A DNA stretch of 64,000 bases. Origin: Anaerolineae bacterium. Lineage in GTDB: Bacteria > Chloroflexota > Anaerolineae > Aggregatilineales > Phototrophicaceae. How positions within the stretch are numbered: position 1 is the first letter of the stretch; every line of letters starts with the position of its first letter. This document shows positions 40,418-50,200 of the stretch, piece after piece. The stretch covers positions 62,001 through 126,000 of the forward strand of contig JANWYT010000020.1 in NCBI GenBank assembly GCA_025055175.1, read 5' to 3'. Both the position numbers and the translations under genes were made by a program. The notes beneath the pieces are model-generated. The model was not told the DNA's origin. It saw nothing but the letters and a program-made list of their open reading frames with translations, and searched no databases.

Positions 40418-42571
40418 GTGACCTTCTTCGACCAGCTCAAAGAATTCTTCTTCCCCACCGCCAAGTCGCTGCCCAATGCGATCAACCCGACAGCAGCTTC
40501 TGCCCCTCAAGGTCAAGGTTCGGCGCTAGACGCCATCCTGCGCGCCAAGAACAGCGAAGATTACGCCGAAGCGCTGCGCCTGATGAGCGATTGGGCCGCC
40601 AGCGCGAGCGCCCAACAGACGCCCACCCTAGTGATTGACTTGGCGCTCAACATGGCCGACATCTACATCGTCCAGCGGGACTACGAGCGGGCGCAAGCCC
40701 TCCTGGATGAAGCCCGCCAGCGCGCTGAAGGCTTGCGCAGCCGTTCGCCCCTAGCTTATGTGTTGTGTGCCGCGGCCAGCCTAGAGCAAGCTCGCCAGCG
40801 CTGGGATGAAGCCGATGCCCTGCTTCAGGACGCCCTGCGCCTAGCAGAGGAAGCCAACAGCGAGGGCGCGAAGGGCCGCGCCCTGGGCCACCTGGCCGAC
40901 TCCGACCTGCACCGAGGCGAGACCAGCCGCGCCATCAACCGTTTGTTGGAAGCCATGCCCCTGCTCGAAGCCAGTGGCGACACCGAGCTTCTGCCCTATT
41001 TCGCCAGCCGCCTGGCCGAAGCCTATCAGCGTAGCGGCAGGCTTGACGACGCCGAGACCTTGCTCAACCGCGCTCTGAGCCTGGCTACCCAGGAAGGCGA
41101 TCGCCGCGGCCAGCGCCGCCTCCAGCAGCAGCTCGGCGCGCTGGCCCTGGCGCGCAGCGACCAGGACAAGGCCGCCAACCACTACAAAGCCGCCTATCAG
41201 CTCTTACCTCAGCAGCCTGACGACCTGGCCCAAGCTGTCGAAATTCTGGCCCAGCACAGCCAAACCCTGCTGGCCCAAGATGGCCCTGCCGCTGCCCAAC
41301 CCCTGGCTGAACGCGCCCTGTCCCTGGCCGAATCGCTCCAAGATGAGGCCTTGTTGGCCCTAGCTCAGGCCAGCTTGGGCCTGGTGCGCAAGGCTCAGGG
41401 CCAGACTGAAGCCGCTCAAAGCCTGCTCCAGCGCGCCAGCGACTTCTACCGCACCTTGCCACCTTCGCCCTTCAGCCTACACCTGCTGAACCAGTGGGCC
41501 GATCTGCAAGCCGCCCTCGATCCAAAGCAGGCCATCATCAGCTATCAGGCTGTCGCCGACATTGCAGGGAAAGCTCGCTTGCCGCACGTGCGCGCCCAAA
41601 GCTTGACAGAGATGGGTCGCCTCTATGTGCGCCTGGGCCAGCAGGCCGAAGCCAGCCGCGCCTTCCAAGAGGCGCTCGCTTTGTATCGCAGCAACCGTCC
41701 TGCCGACGCCGCCCGACTCCATTGCCAGCTCGCTGAATTGTACGCCAAGCAGGGCCAGAGCCGCGCCCTGCGCGAGTACGAGCAGGCCCTGCTGCTGCTC
41801 AAAAGCGTCCACTCTGCTGACGTGCGCGGCCAGGTCTTGCAAGAGGTTGGGCATTACTACATGCGCTATGGCGACGTAGACACCGCCGAGTCTTATTTCG
41901 CCGAAGCAGTGCAAATTGCCGCCGACAGCGACAACCGCGTCCTAGAAGCCGAGCGGCGCAGCCTCTACGGCGTGCTGCTGGCCCTCAGCAGCGAACCGCA
42001 GCGCGGACTAGCCGAGTTGGCCAAAGCCCAAGCGCTCATCGGCGATGATCCCGCTCAGACGGTGCGCCGCGCCTTCATCCTCACTCGCCTAGCCATCGCT
42101 CAGCGCGCCAACGGCGACTTGAAAGAAGCTTTGCGCACTCACGACCAAGCCCTAGCCTTGATCGGCGACGCCCCAGAAGCCATCTGGATGGCCGTGCAGA
42201 AAGCCGACACCCTGCTAGAGCAGCCTGTCCTCGTCCCCTACCTGGACGAAGCGCAGGCCATCTACGCCCGCGCAGAAGCCGCTTGGCGGCAAACCGAAGA
42301 CGTGCCGCTGCTCATCCTGGCCCTGATTGGCCTGGGACGAGTGGCTTTGTTGCGCGGCGACGCTCAAGCGGCCGCTCCCTACGTTGAGGAGGCTAATGCT
42401 CTGGCCACCAAAGCCGCTCTGCGGCGCCCCCTGGCAGATATTCGCGCCCTGCAAAGCCAGCACGCCGCCCTGCTGGGGGATCGCGCGCGCGCCGAGTCGC
42501 TGTGGCAGGAGGCAGCCAAGCTGCGCCGTATCCTCAAGCGCCCAGCCTTCAACCCGCCCTGGCTGAGCTGA
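40418..42571 (+). CDS. large cytoplasmic tetratricopeptide-repeat protein
   Basis: 717 residues starting at GTG, with AGGAGG seven bases before it. The protein is all-helical with about fifteen TPR units (for example RDYERAQALLDEARQRAEGL, RLDDAETLLNRALSLATQEG, GDVDTAESYFAEAVQIA), rich in Ala, Leu, Gln and Glu. No signal peptide, membrane segment or catalytic motif is seen. TPR solenoids act as protein-binding scaffolds; the arrangement recalls the sensor part of MalT/LuxR-type or PknD-linked proteins but no output domain is present. It follows gdhA after a terminator, so it has its own expression signals, which are not obvious. Confidence 0.8.
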   Translation: MTFFDQLKEFFFPTAKSLPNAINPTAASAPQGQGSALDAILRAKNSEDYAEALRLMSDWAASASAQQTPTLVIDLALNMADIYIVQRDYERAQALLDEARQRAEGLRSRSPLAYVLCAAASLEQARQRWDEADALLQDALRLAEEANSEGAKGRALGHLADSDLHRGETSRAINRLLEAMPLLEASGDTELLPYFASRLAEAYQRSGRLDDAETLLNRALSLATQEGDRRGQRRLQQQLGALALARSDQDKAANHYKAAYQLLPQQPDDLAQAVEILAQHSQTLLAQDGPAAAQPLAERALSLAESLQDEALLALAQASLGLVRKAQGQTEAAQSLLQRASDFYRTLPPSPFSLHLLNQWADLQAALDPKQAIISYQAVADIAGKARLPHVRAQSLTEMGRLYVRLGQQAEASRAFQEALALYRSNRPADAARLHCQLAELYAKQGQSRALREYEQALLLLKSVHSADVRGQVLQEVGHYYMRYGDVDTAESYFAEAVQIAADSDNRVLEAERRSLYGVLLALSSEPQRGLAELAKAQALIGDDPAQTVRRAFILTRLAIAQRANGDLKEALRTHDQALALIGDAPEAIWMAVQKADTLLEQPVLVPYLDEAQAIYARAEAAWRQTEDVPLLILALIGLGRVALLRGDAQAAAPYVEEANALATKAALRRPLADIRALQSQHAALLGDRARAESLWQEAAKLRRILKRPAFNPPWLS

Positions 42572-42722
42572 GTTGGCCGCCCTGAAGACTGCGCTCTTCC
42601 TGGCACGCCGCTAGAGCGTTAGAGGCCTGGACTGCGTCCGACCTGAGACCTATGCATTGCCTGCGCGTTTGTTGGCCTGGTGCTAAAATAGGGCCGTACA
42701 GTACCTATGAAGTGGTCAAGCC

Positions 42723-43973
42723 ATGACTGAGCCGAACATTGCTGCCCTAGAGAAAAAAGTTAGCACCCTCATGCGTCTGGCCGAGATCAGCGCTTCGCTC
42801 AACGCCGAAGCTGATCTGCAGGCTTTGCTGAACCAGATCATGGCGACCTGCGTTGAAATCACTGACAGCGAAGCCGCCTCTGTGTTGCTGTGGGACAGGC
42901 AGCACAACAAGCTGGTCTTCACTGCTTCCACCACCCTCAACGAAGACAACGAACTGATCGGACTGGCCGTGCCAATGGACAGCATTGCCGGCACGATCTT
43001 CACCACCAACCAGCCTCTGCAAGTGGACGACGCGCGTCATGATCCGCGCCATTACGACAAGGTAGACGAGAACATCAGCTTCGTGACACGTTCGTTGCTG
43101 GGCGTGCCAATGACCAACAAAGGCCAGGTGATCGGCGTCCTGGAGGCCATCAACAAGCGCACCCTGCCCTGGACAGCCGAGGATCATCTGTACATGAACA
43201 TCCTGGCGGCCCAGGCGGCGGTGGCTATCGAACGCGCTCAGTTCATCCAGGCCCTGGAGCGTGCCTACGCTGAGCTGAGTGAACTGGACAAGCTCAAGAA
43301 CGACTTCATCGCCATCGCCAGCCATGAGCTGCGCACGCCCCTGGGCGTCATCATGGGCTACGCCAGCTTCCTGCAAGATGGCCATGATCCCGACACCCAC
43401 GAACACGCCACTAAAGTGCTAGAGAGCGCCCTCAAGCTGCGCAAGATCATTGAAGACATGGTGAACTTGCGCTACCTGAAGCAGAAACAGGCTGATCTGA
43501 TGATGGAGCGCTTGACGCTGGACGACATCATGCAAGGCCTCAGTCACGAGACTCACGCCAGCTTCGACTCGACGCATCATCGCCTAGAGATTATCGTGCG
43601 TGACGGGCAGCGCCATATCGATGCAGACTATGCGCGCCTGTTGATGGCCCTCTCTAACCTGCTGAACAACGCCTTCACCTTCACGCCGCAGGGCGGCCTG
43701 GTGCGGGTGACCTGTCAGTGTGCGGACGAACGCGAAGCGCACATCGTCGTCAGCGACACGGGGATTGGCATCGAAGCACACCAGCTTGAGCGCATCTTCG
43801 AGGAATTTTACCAGGTGGAAGACCATATGACGCGCCGTCACGGCGGCTTGGGGATTGGTCTGAGCATTGCGCGGGCCATCGTCAACGCGCACGGCGGGCG
43901 CATTTGGGCGGAGAGCGACGGGCTAGGCCGAGGAGCGCGCTTCACGATCGCCCTACCCCTGACCCGCGACTGA
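42723..43973 (+). CDS. GAF-domain sensor histidine kinase
   Basis: 416 residues without membrane segments. A short helical lead (1-30) is followed by a GAF domain (about 30-175, with SEAASVLLWDRQHNKL and SLLGVPMTNKGQVIGVLEAIN). The dimerisation/phosphoacceptor helix has H201 in IASHELRTPLGVIMG. The ATPase domain has the N-box NLLNNAFTFTP, G1 VSDTGIGI and G2 HGGLGIGLSIARAIV. It is a complete soluble kinase that should sense a cytoplasmic ligand or redox state. A TAAAAT at 42684-42689 may be its -10. No receiver gene is adjacent; the stand-alone receivers at 2282, 4671 or 17222 are possible partners. A GT2 gene follows after 16 bases. Confidence 0.92.
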   Translation: MTEPNIAALEKKVSTLMRLAEISASLNAEADLQALLNQIMATCVEITDSEAASVLLWDRQHNKLVFTASTTLNEDNELIGLAVPMDSIAGTIFTTNQPLQVDDARHDPRHYDKVDENISFVTRSLLGVPMTNKGQVIGVLEAINKRTLPWTAEDHLYMNILAAQAAVAIERAQFIQALERAYAELSELDKLKNDFIAIASHELRTPLGVIMGYASFLQDGHDPDTHEHATKVLESALKLRKIIEDMVNLRYLKQKQADLMMERLTLDDIMQGLSHETHASFDSTHHRLEIIVRDGQRHIDADYARLLMALSNLLNNAFTFTPQGGLVRVTCQCADEREAHIVVSDTGIGIEAHQLERIFEEFYQVEDHMTRRHGGLGIGLSIARAIVNAHGGRIWAESDGLGRGARFTIALPLTRD

Positions 43974-43989
43974 AGACGACGCACTGCGC

Positions 43990-44982
43990 ATGACCGCACC
44001 ACGCATCAGCTTGATCGTCACCGTCCTCAACGAGGCCGACAACATCGCGCGCCTGTTAGACTCGCTGCTGGCCCAGACGCGCCTACCCGATGAGGTAGTC
44101 ATCGTCGATGGCGGCAGCACAGACGGCACGCAGGCCATCCTGAGCCGCTACCGGGCATGTATGCCGCTCCAAGTCATTGTGCAGGCGGGCTGCAACATCA
44201 GCCAGGGGCGCAACCTAGCAATCCAGCACGCCAACGGAGACATCTTGGCCATCACCGACGCCGGCGTCGTCCTACCAGCCGATTGGCTGGAGCGGCTGTG
44301 CGCGCCTTTGCTGGCCGACGAGTCGCTGCACGTGAGCGCAGGCTTCTTCGTGGCCGATCCGCACAACGTCTTTGAAGCGGCGCTGGGGGCGACCACGCTG
44401 CCTTCAGCCGACGAAATTCAACCTGAGCGCTTTTTGCCCAGCAGCCGCAGCGTGGCAGTGCGGCGCGCCGCCGCCCTGGCTGTCGGCGGCTATCCAGAAT
44501 GGCTGGACTACTGCGAAGACCTGATCTTCGATCTGCGCTTGCAAGCGCGCTATGCCCCGTTCGTCTTCGTGCCGCAAGCCGCTGTGCGTTTTCGGCCTCG
44601 GCCCAACTTGCGCGCCTTCTACAAGCAGTACCGCTTGTACGCGCGCGGTGATGGCAAAGCTGACTTGTGGCGTGCGCGTCATGCCGTTCGCTACGGGACT
44701 TACCTGGTCGGCGGACCCGGACTGCTGGCCCTCAGCTTGCTAGCCAGTCCCTGGTTTGCGGCCCTGCTGCTGCTAGGTCTGGCGGCCTATCTGCGCAGGC
44801 CTTACCTGCGCCTACCTCAGGTCATGGCTCGTCTGCCCTTCCGCCCGACGGCGCGCCATTGGTTGGCAGCTTGGGCCTGGATTCCTGTCGTGCGCGTCGT
44901 CGGCGACGTGGCCAAAATGCACGGCTACCCGCAGGGCTGGCGCTGGCGACTAGCCCACGAGCCGCCCAGTTGGCGGCTGTGA
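43990..44982 (+). CDS. GT2-family glycosyltransferase with C-terminal membrane segment
   Basis: 330 residues. The GT-A fold starts with ISLIVTVLNEADNIARLLDSLL and VIVDGGSTDGTQ, the usual nucleotide-sugar site. The metal-binding D-x-D position reads ITDAGV. The catalytic ED is in LDYCEDLIFDLRL. Two hydrophobic stretches near the end (about residues 235-265) should anchor it to the cytoplasmic membrane face. It should transfer a sugar from a nucleotide donor to a lipid or glycan acceptor. It starts 16 bases after the histidine kinase gene, so the two are probably co-transcribed. Acceptor and sugar are unknown. Confidence 0.85.
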   Translation: MTAPRISLIVTVLNEADNIARLLDSLLAQTRLPDEVVIVDGGSTDGTQAILSRYRACMPLQVIVQAGCNISQGRNLAIQHANGDILAITDAGVVLPADWLERLCAPLLADESLHVSAGFFVADPHNVFEAALGATTLPSADEIQPERFLPSSRSVAVRRAAALAVGGYPEWLDYCEDLIFDLRLQARYAPFVFVPQAAVRFRPRPNLRAFYKQYRLYARGDGKADLWRARHAVRYGTYLVGGPGLLALSLLASPWFAALLLLGLAAYLRRPYLRLPQVMARLPFRPTARHWLAAWAWIPVVRVVGDVAKMHGYPQGWRWRLAHEPPSWRL

Positions 44983-45351
44983 GCGGCACAGTGCCATACT
45001 TGAGCAAGCTCCCAGCTCACATGAGGTCTTGTGGCGCTGCTCATGGTGTACGGCCTCTCCTCTCAGCATGATTTGCGAACAGCATAGCGCGGCTCAGAGA
45101 GGCGCGACAACGCTCATCCTAGGACAACACAGGAATGCTCGCAGCTTCTTTCGGCTCTCATATCTAATCCCTCCCCTGCAGGGCAAGACATTTTGTTTCG
45201 CTCCTCTCTGAGGGATGAGTCTCATGCGATAGCCCCATGATCTGTGGCTGACTCAACGTGTGTTTATCTTGTGTTCCGACATTTGGCAACGACTGCATTT
45301 TCGCAGATAATGAGCTTATCGACCATACTAGCAACTTTAGGAGAGTCTTTT
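44983..45351. other. non-coding gap with a promoter at its right end
   Basis: No gene is seen in these 369 bases. A 10-base palindrome CCCTGCAGGG lies at 45174-45183. Its right end carries a good promoter for the gene at 45352. The rest shows no clear RNA gene or repeat. Confidence 0.5.
45283..45311 (+). promoter_or_regulatory. sigma70-type promoter of the 45352 gene
   Basis: TTGGCA (45283-45288), 17 bases, GATAAT (45306-45311). The predicted start near 45318 leaves a 34-base leader with AGGAGAG before the GTG at 45352, which rules out the longer in-frame starts. Confidence 0.65.
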
Positions 45352-46848
45352 GTGCGCGTTCGTTTTGTGACGACCTGGATCATTGCAGCTTTGCTGCTGG
45401 CTTGGCCTACCCTAGCCCAGTTCTACACGCCCGGCGAGCCGTCTGACGCTCGCAGCATGTACTACGATTACACGAACAATCGGATCATCGAGCTGCCCGG
45501 CTCTAATGTTTACAACCTCAACGTCGCCGCCAACGAGTACATCAGCGACGTGACCATCAGCCCCGATGGACGCTACGCCGCCTGGTGCAGCTATATGTCC
45601 GCTGGGCCAGAGTCGCTGACGAGCTTCGTCATCTACGATCTGTTCCAAGAGCAGCTGCTCTCGCAGATGTACCTGCAAGCCACTATCTGCCGCCTGGGAC
45701 GAGGATCGTTCAGCCCCTTCAGCGACCGTATCGCGGTGGCCTCCATCGACTTCGATTACAACGCCTACTTCACAGACAACGTTGGCGATCCCAGGAGCTG
45801 GGTGTTGAGCGTCTACGACTTCCTGGCCGAGCCTATGCAGCTCCTCACCGCCGACCAAATTCCCGTCCTCACTCAACCTGAAGTACCAAACTTGCCCATC
45901 CCCCTGTGGTGGACAGAGGAAGACGAGATTTATCTGTCTATGCTGCCCATCTACTTTGAGGGCGGCTATCTCGACCGCACTCAGGTTTACATCTGGCGCC
46001 TGGATACGGGCCGCGTCTTCCAGCCGTCCGATCCCACCTGGGGCGAATACGGCATGGACTACCTGCCTCAGACGGACGAGCGCCTGTGGCTGGCATTTGA
46101 TCCCGCGCTCACCTACACCGAGCCGATGTTCCCCTACACGCGCGCCTTCAACGTCATCCGCCTGCGCGACGCCGCTGGCGAGCGCAACGTCTACCACATC
46201 GGCAACGGTTGGATCGACAGGGCGCACTTCAGCGATAACGGACAGTACATTGTCGTCTACGTCTACATACCGCGCAGCCCTGACGACTTCGATCCACCTT
46301 ACTACCGCGTGGGCATTCCACGTGGTGGCGCCGCTCAAGCACCTGAGCTAGTCACGATCAGCACTTCGCAAGGTATGCCGTTCGCCTTCATCTGGCGTGA
46401 CCCGTTCGGAATCGTCGCCAATGCCAACTCTGCGCCTTTCGCTGGCGTGCTAGGCGAGTTCGCTGCCCAACCGCTCCAGCCCACGCCAATCCCACAGTTC
46501 CAACCGCCACAGTTCCAGCCCACACAGCCTGCGCAGTTCCAGCCACCGCAACCCACGCAGTCACAGTTCGTCGCCCCCATCGTCACTTGTCCTGGCTTCA
46601 TGCCCTCGCGCTTACAGCCCAATCGCGCAGCGCGAGTGCTGCCAGGTCTATCCAACCGTCTGCGCAATCAGCCCAGCACCAGCGGCCAGCAGATCGGCCT
46701 CATCCCTGGCGGCGCGCTGATCTACGTGCTAGAAGGGCCTGTCTGCGACACCCAGGGGCGAGCCTGGTGGCGCGTGGACTACAACGGCACGCAAGGCTGG
46801 ACGGCTGAAGGCCAGGGCAACGAGTACTACATCGACATCGTTCCATGA
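45352..46848 (+). CDS. secreted protein with C-terminal SH3-like domain
   Basis: 498 residues from the GTG at 45352, set by AGGAGAG and the promoter upstream. A signal peptide (TTWIIAALLLAWPTLAQ) leads to a long beta-rich domain (about 30-370) with VTISPDGRYAAWCS and SFSPFSDRIAVASIDF, weakly like PD40/propeller blades. A Pro/Gln-rich linker with repeated QFQPPQ units follows (about 375-410). The end is a bacterial SH3-type domain (RLRNQPSTSGQQIGLIPGG and WWRVDYNGTQGWTAEG). SH3b domains often bind cell wall. The next gene overlaps by ATGA and is also a propeller protein, so the pair may act together at the cell surface. No enzymatic motif is seen. Confidence 0.75.
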   Translation: MRVRFVTTWIIAALLLAWPTLAQFYTPGEPSDARSMYYDYTNNRIIELPGSNVYNLNVAANEYISDVTISPDGRYAAWCSYMSAGPESLTSFVIYDLFQEQLLSQMYLQATICRLGRGSFSPFSDRIAVASIDFDYNAYFTDNVGDPRSWVLSVYDFLAEPMQLLTADQIPVLTQPEVPNLPIPLWWTEEDEIYLSMLPIYFEGGYLDRTQVYIWRLDTGRVFQPSDPTWGEYGMDYLPQTDERLWLAFDPALTYTEPMFPYTRAFNVIRLRDAAGERNVYHIGNGWIDRAHFSDNGQYIVVYVYIPRSPDDFDPPYYRVGIPRGGAAQAPELVTISTSQGMPFAFIWRDPFGIVANANSAPFAGVLGEFAAQPLQPTPIPQFQPPQFQPTQPAQFQPPQPTQSQFVAPIVTCPGFMPSRLQPNRAARVLPGLSNRLRNQPSTSGQQIGLIPGGALIYVLEGPVCDTQGRAWWRVDYNGTQGWTAEGQGNEYYIDIVP

Positions 46849-48020
46849 GGCGAGTGCTGGAGTTGGCGCTCGTAGCGTTGTTGGTAGCCCAGGGACGCGC
46901 TCAAGAGCCGCTTCTGGGCGCGCCCCTGCTGGCTTACACCCGCGCCGATCACGCCGACGTTTGGCTGTACGATGTGCAGGCCGACACAGCCCGCCGCCTG
47001 CGCCTGGGAGAGGGGCTGCACCACGTCTGGGGTTTCAGCCCCGACGGCTGCCGTCTGCTGGCCAGCCTGGATGCAGGGCGGCTGGGGGGACGACTGTTCA
47101 GCCTGAGCCTGGATGGCACGGACGTGCGCTCGTTGGTGGCCTACGACGAGCTGCCGCCCCAAGCTTGGGGCGTGTGGGAAGCGACTTGGTCGCCTGACGG
47201 GCAACGAATCGCCTTCATCATGCTGCGCGAACAGCCCGAACGCGGTCAAGTCGTGGTCGCGCGCCACCTGGCCATCATTCCGTCGGAGGGTGGCGCGCCC
47301 CAGTTCTACAGCGTGACGGGCCGCGAACACAGCCCTGCTTGGTCGCCTGATGGCGCACTATTGGCCTACACCAGTTATGACGAGCGTCCAGTCGGCGCTG
47401 ATCCGCTCTCTACTGCCGCCCCGACGCTCGTGCCAGAAGCAGGCGTCAGCCCGTCACCGCCAGTCACAGTCAGCGAAGCTGATTTGTGGCTCATCAGGGC
47501 CGATGGCCAGGCCAAGACGCGCCTCACCAACTTCAGCGTGGGCAGCGTGACCATGCCGCGCTGGTCGCCTGATGGTGCGCTGTTGGGCTTCGTCTACAGC
47601 CCCACGCCCAACAACGACCTATTTTGGATGATCGCTCCGCAAGCCAACGCTATCCCCACCCAGCTCAGCTTGGGCGGGGTGAACGTGTTAGATTTGGCTT
47701 GGTTGCCCGACAGCACGGCTTTGCTGGCCAGTGCGCGCAATATGCAAGGGATCAGCGAGAACATCTTATGGCGCGTGCCGCTGGTGGGCCTGGCCGATAC
47801 CGACTCAGCGCCGCTGCTGCCCGAAGCAGCTGGCCTGGGCAGTGCCGACTTCCCGCGCTGGAGCGCTGATGGGCGCATTTTGGCCCTGCGCAGCGCCTAC
47901 GCTTTGGCCTTGTGGGACGCCGAGTCGCAGCAAGCCCGCTTCATCGCCGATAGCTTGGGCAACACGCCGCCCCACTGGTCACCTGCAGGCTTCCAGGGCG
48001 AGACGGGCTGTCGGCCCTGA
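46845..48020 (+). CDS. secreted TolB/PD40-type beta-propeller protein
   Basis: 391 residues, started by an ATGA overlap with the preceding gene. A signal peptide (VLELALVALLVAQGRAQ) is followed by WD40-like PD40 repeats: VWGFSPDGCRLLASLDAG, ATWSPDGQRIAFIML, PAWSPDGALLAYTSYD, PRWSPDGALLGFVY, PRWSADGRILALRS. Such propellers are six- or seven-bladed and bind proteins or peptides. There is no C-terminal peptidase or TolB N-domain. Its role should be binding at the cell surface or periplasm together with the SH3 protein upstream. The gene is convergent with pepF 35 bases away. Confidence 0.8.
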   Translation: MRRVLELALVALLVAQGRAQEPLLGAPLLAYTRADHADVWLYDVQADTARRLRLGEGLHHVWGFSPDGCRLLASLDAGRLGGRLFSLSLDGTDVRSLVAYDELPPQAWGVWEATWSPDGQRIAFIMLREQPERGQVVVARHLAIIPSEGGAPQFYSVTGREHSPAWSPDGALLAYTSYDERPVGADPLSTAAPTLVPEAGVSPSPPVTVSEADLWLIRADGQAKTRLTNFSVGSVTMPRWSPDGALLGFVYSPTPNNDLFWMIAPQANAIPTQLSLGGVNVLDLAWLPDSTALLASARNMQGISENILWRVPLVGLADTDSAPLLPEAAGLGSADFPRWSADGRILALRSAYALALWDAESQQARFIADSLGNTPPHWSPAGFQGETGCRP

Positions 48021-48055
48021 TGGCCGATCAGGGCCGAGCGCTCACGAAGCAGGCG

Positions 48056-49858
48056 TCAGGCGCTCGGCTCAATCAGCGCCTCTAGGCGGTCGATCAGGCG
48101 AGCCAACACGCCGAAGGCGCGCTCAATCGGCTCTGGCGTGGTCATGTCTACGCCAGCCAGCTTCAGGGCTTCCAGCGGCGGCACAGATGAGCCGGCACAC
48201 AGGAATTGCAGGTAGCGCTCAGCAGCGCCCGCTTCGCCCGCCAGGATCGCCTCGCTCAGAGCATGAGCAGCGCTGATGCCGGTGGCGTACTGGAAGGTGT
48301 AGAAGGCTTCGTAGAGATGCGGGAACTGCGCCCAAGTGATGGCGGTGCGTTCACGGTCGTCGCTCATGGTCGTGCCGTAGCCTTCGGCGTACAAATCAGC
48401 CATGATGGCGTTGAGGGCCTGGGCGTTGAGCGGCCTGCCCTGCCCTAGGCGGGTATGCACCTCCAGCTCGAAGCGCGCCAGCGTGGGCATGATGAAGAAG
48501 TAACGGTGGAAGTTGTCGATGGCTTCCTGAATCAGGGCCAACTCAAAGTCACGGCCCATACCCTGCTGGAACAAGTAGGCGCGCGTCATGGCCTGGTTGA
48601 AGTTGCTGGCCGTCTCGGCGACGAACATGCCGTAATCGGCATAGATGGGAGGCTGGTGGCGCACCGTGTGGTAGGTGTGCAGTGAGTGACCCAACTCGTG
48701 GGCTAGCGTAGACATGCCACTCAGCGACTCTTCGTAGCTCATCATGATGAACGGATGGGTGTCGTAAGAGCCGCTGGAGAACGCGCCCTGGCGCTTGCCT
48801 GCGTTGACGGCATAATCCACCCAACGCTCTTCCAGGCAGCCGCGCCGCAGCGCCGCCACGTAGTCTTGGCCCAGCGGCGCCAGTCCTGCGGCGATCCATT
48901 CGACGGATTGGATGTACGGCACTTGAGGTTCATGGGCAGTCATGGGCGCCCAAATATCCCAGGGATGGAAGGTCTCGTAGCCCAGGACGCGGCGCTTGAC
49001 ATCCCAAAAGCGCTGCCACAGGGGTAAGTGGCGCACGAAGACGCTCATCAGGTTATGGAAGACTTGGATCGGCAAGGCTTGGGGGAAGAGCTTGTAATGC
49101 AGGACGCTCTCGAAGCGGCGTAGGCGTGCCAGGGCCACGTTAGTGCGAGCGTTGGCCAGATAATTGCTGGCGAAGGTGTTTTGTAGGGCCAGGTAGCTAT
49201 CGGCGTAACTCGTCCAGGCGGCCTGACGCAGAGCGCGGTCGGGGTCTTGCAGGGCGATATGCACGGTAGGCTGACCCAACGGGAAGGGCTGGCCCTGGCT
49301 CGTCTGGATGCTGGGGAACTTCATATCGCTGTTGGCCAGCTCGCTGGAGGTCAGGTAGGGACTCTCCAGCACTTCGCTCAGCGCGCCCAGGACGGCCTCC
49401 GCTTCAGCGCTGAGGGTATGATCGGCCCGACGGAAGACCTCGTCGAAGTGGTGACGATAGATGGCTAGGGCGGGCAGAGAAGCCATCCAGTCCATGACAG
49501 TTTCGCGGCCCAGGCTCAGCAGGTGCGGCTCGTAGAAGGCCGTCAGGCTGGCGAGTTGGCCATAGTGACCCATAGCTTGGCCCAACATAGCGCGAGCTTC
49601 GTCGTCGCTGCTGTCCACGCTGGACGCCAGCGAAGCGTACATGAACAAGGTGCGCACGCGCCGCCCCAAGCTTTGGCTGGCTTCCAAGTAGGCCAACAGG
49701 CTAACTGCATCGCTGAAGCCCTGGTGCTGAGCCAGCGTGGGAATGTCGCGAGCCAGGGCGTCGTACTCGGCGCGCCAGGCGTCGCGGTCAGCGTAGACGC
49801 TCTCGGCGTTCCAGGTTTGTTCTGTAGGCACTTGGCTGCGGGGGATGAGGGTCGTCAT
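48056..49858 (-). CDS. pepF: oligoendopeptidase F (M3 family)
   Basis: 600 residues, full length. The zinc site is LAHELGHSLHTYHT (H-E-x-x-H), followed by the Glu ligand in FVAETASNFNQA about 28 residues later. The N-terminal part (WNAESVYADRDAWRAEYDAL) and HPFIMMSYEESLSGM before the zinc site match PepF/M3B. It is a cytoplasmic metallopeptidase that cuts peptides of about 7-17 residues, for peptide recycling. A Shine-Dalgarno GAAAGG precedes the ATG. It is the third gene of a minus operon after the metallo-beta-lactamase-fold gene and a 103-residue protein. Confidence 0.95.
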   Translation of the reverse strand: MTTLIPRSQVPTEQTWNAESVYADRDAWRAEYDALARDIPTLAQHQGFSDAVSLLAYLEASQSLGRRVRTLFMYASLASSVDSSDDEARAMLGQAMGHYGQLASLTAFYEPHLLSLGRETVMDWMASLPALAIYRHHFDEVFRRADHTLSAEAEAVLGALSEVLESPYLTSSELANSDMKFPSIQTSQGQPFPLGQPTVHIALQDPDRALRQAAWTSYADSYLALQNTFASNYLANARTNVALARLRRFESVLHYKLFPQALPIQVFHNLMSVFVRHLPLWQRFWDVKRRVLGYETFHPWDIWAPMTAHEPQVPYIQSVEWIAAGLAPLGQDYVAALRRGCLEERWVDYAVNAGKRQGAFSSGSYDTHPFIMMSYEESLSGMSTLAHELGHSLHTYHTVRHQPPIYADYGMFVAETASNFNQAMTRAYLFQQGMGRDFELALIQEAIDNFHRYFFIMPTLARFELEVHTRLGQGRPLNAQALNAIMADLYAEGYGTTMSDDRERTAITWAQFPHLYEAFYTFQYATGISAAHALSEAILAGEAGAAERYLQFLCAGSSVPPLEALKLAGVDMTTPEPIERAFGVLARLIDRLEALIEPSA

Positions 49859-49888
49859 GAGAGCTAGCCTTTCACGAGGGCGGGTCGG

Positions 49889-50200
49889 TCAAATCTGAAA
49901 GTCACCAGTGACGTAGACGACCTTCTGGCGATAGTCCTTGACGTATTGCAGCAGCTTAGCGTGCAGGCTCTGCCATTCACTGCCCTTAAGGACACGACGC
50001 ATAGTGGGCAAATCATCGGCGATGGCTTCGGCCATAATGCGCGCCTGATCCTGATGACGGCTGTAGACGGTGAACCAGGCGGCGATGGTGCGCAGGCCCA
50101 GGGCGTTGGTAGTCGGCACCCATTCGCGCACCATGAACTCAAAATACTCCTGATCCATGCCAGGGCGGATGTTCCAGTACATGATGAGCTTGACGTTCAT
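49889..50200 (-). CDS. small NIPSNAP-like/dimeric alpha-beta barrel protein, function unknown
   Basis: 103 residues. It begins with a beta strand (VKLIMYWNIRPGMDQEYFEFMVREWVP) and continues helix-strand-helix-strand as a ferredoxin-like dimeric alpha/beta barrel would (GLRTIAAWFTVYSRHQ; helical ADDLPTMRRVL; strand VVYVTGDFQI). No catalytic residue is evident. The start overlaps the preceding metallo-beta-lactamase-type gene by ATGA; pepF starts 30 bases after its stop. It is a real gene judging by coupling and codon use, but the fold call is only by eye. Confidence 0.55.
   Translation of the reverse strand: MNVKLIMYWNIRPGMDQEYFEFMVREWVPTTNALGLRTIAAWFTVYSRHQDQARIMAEAIADDLPTMRRVLKGSEWQSLHAKLLQYVKDYRQKVVYVTGDFQI

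Noticed and set aside
45412-46338. Long minus-strand open frame (308 codons) opposite the SH3 protein
   Set aside because: No start signal or domain pattern; the plus-strand gene has promoter, RBS, signal peptide and SH3 domain.
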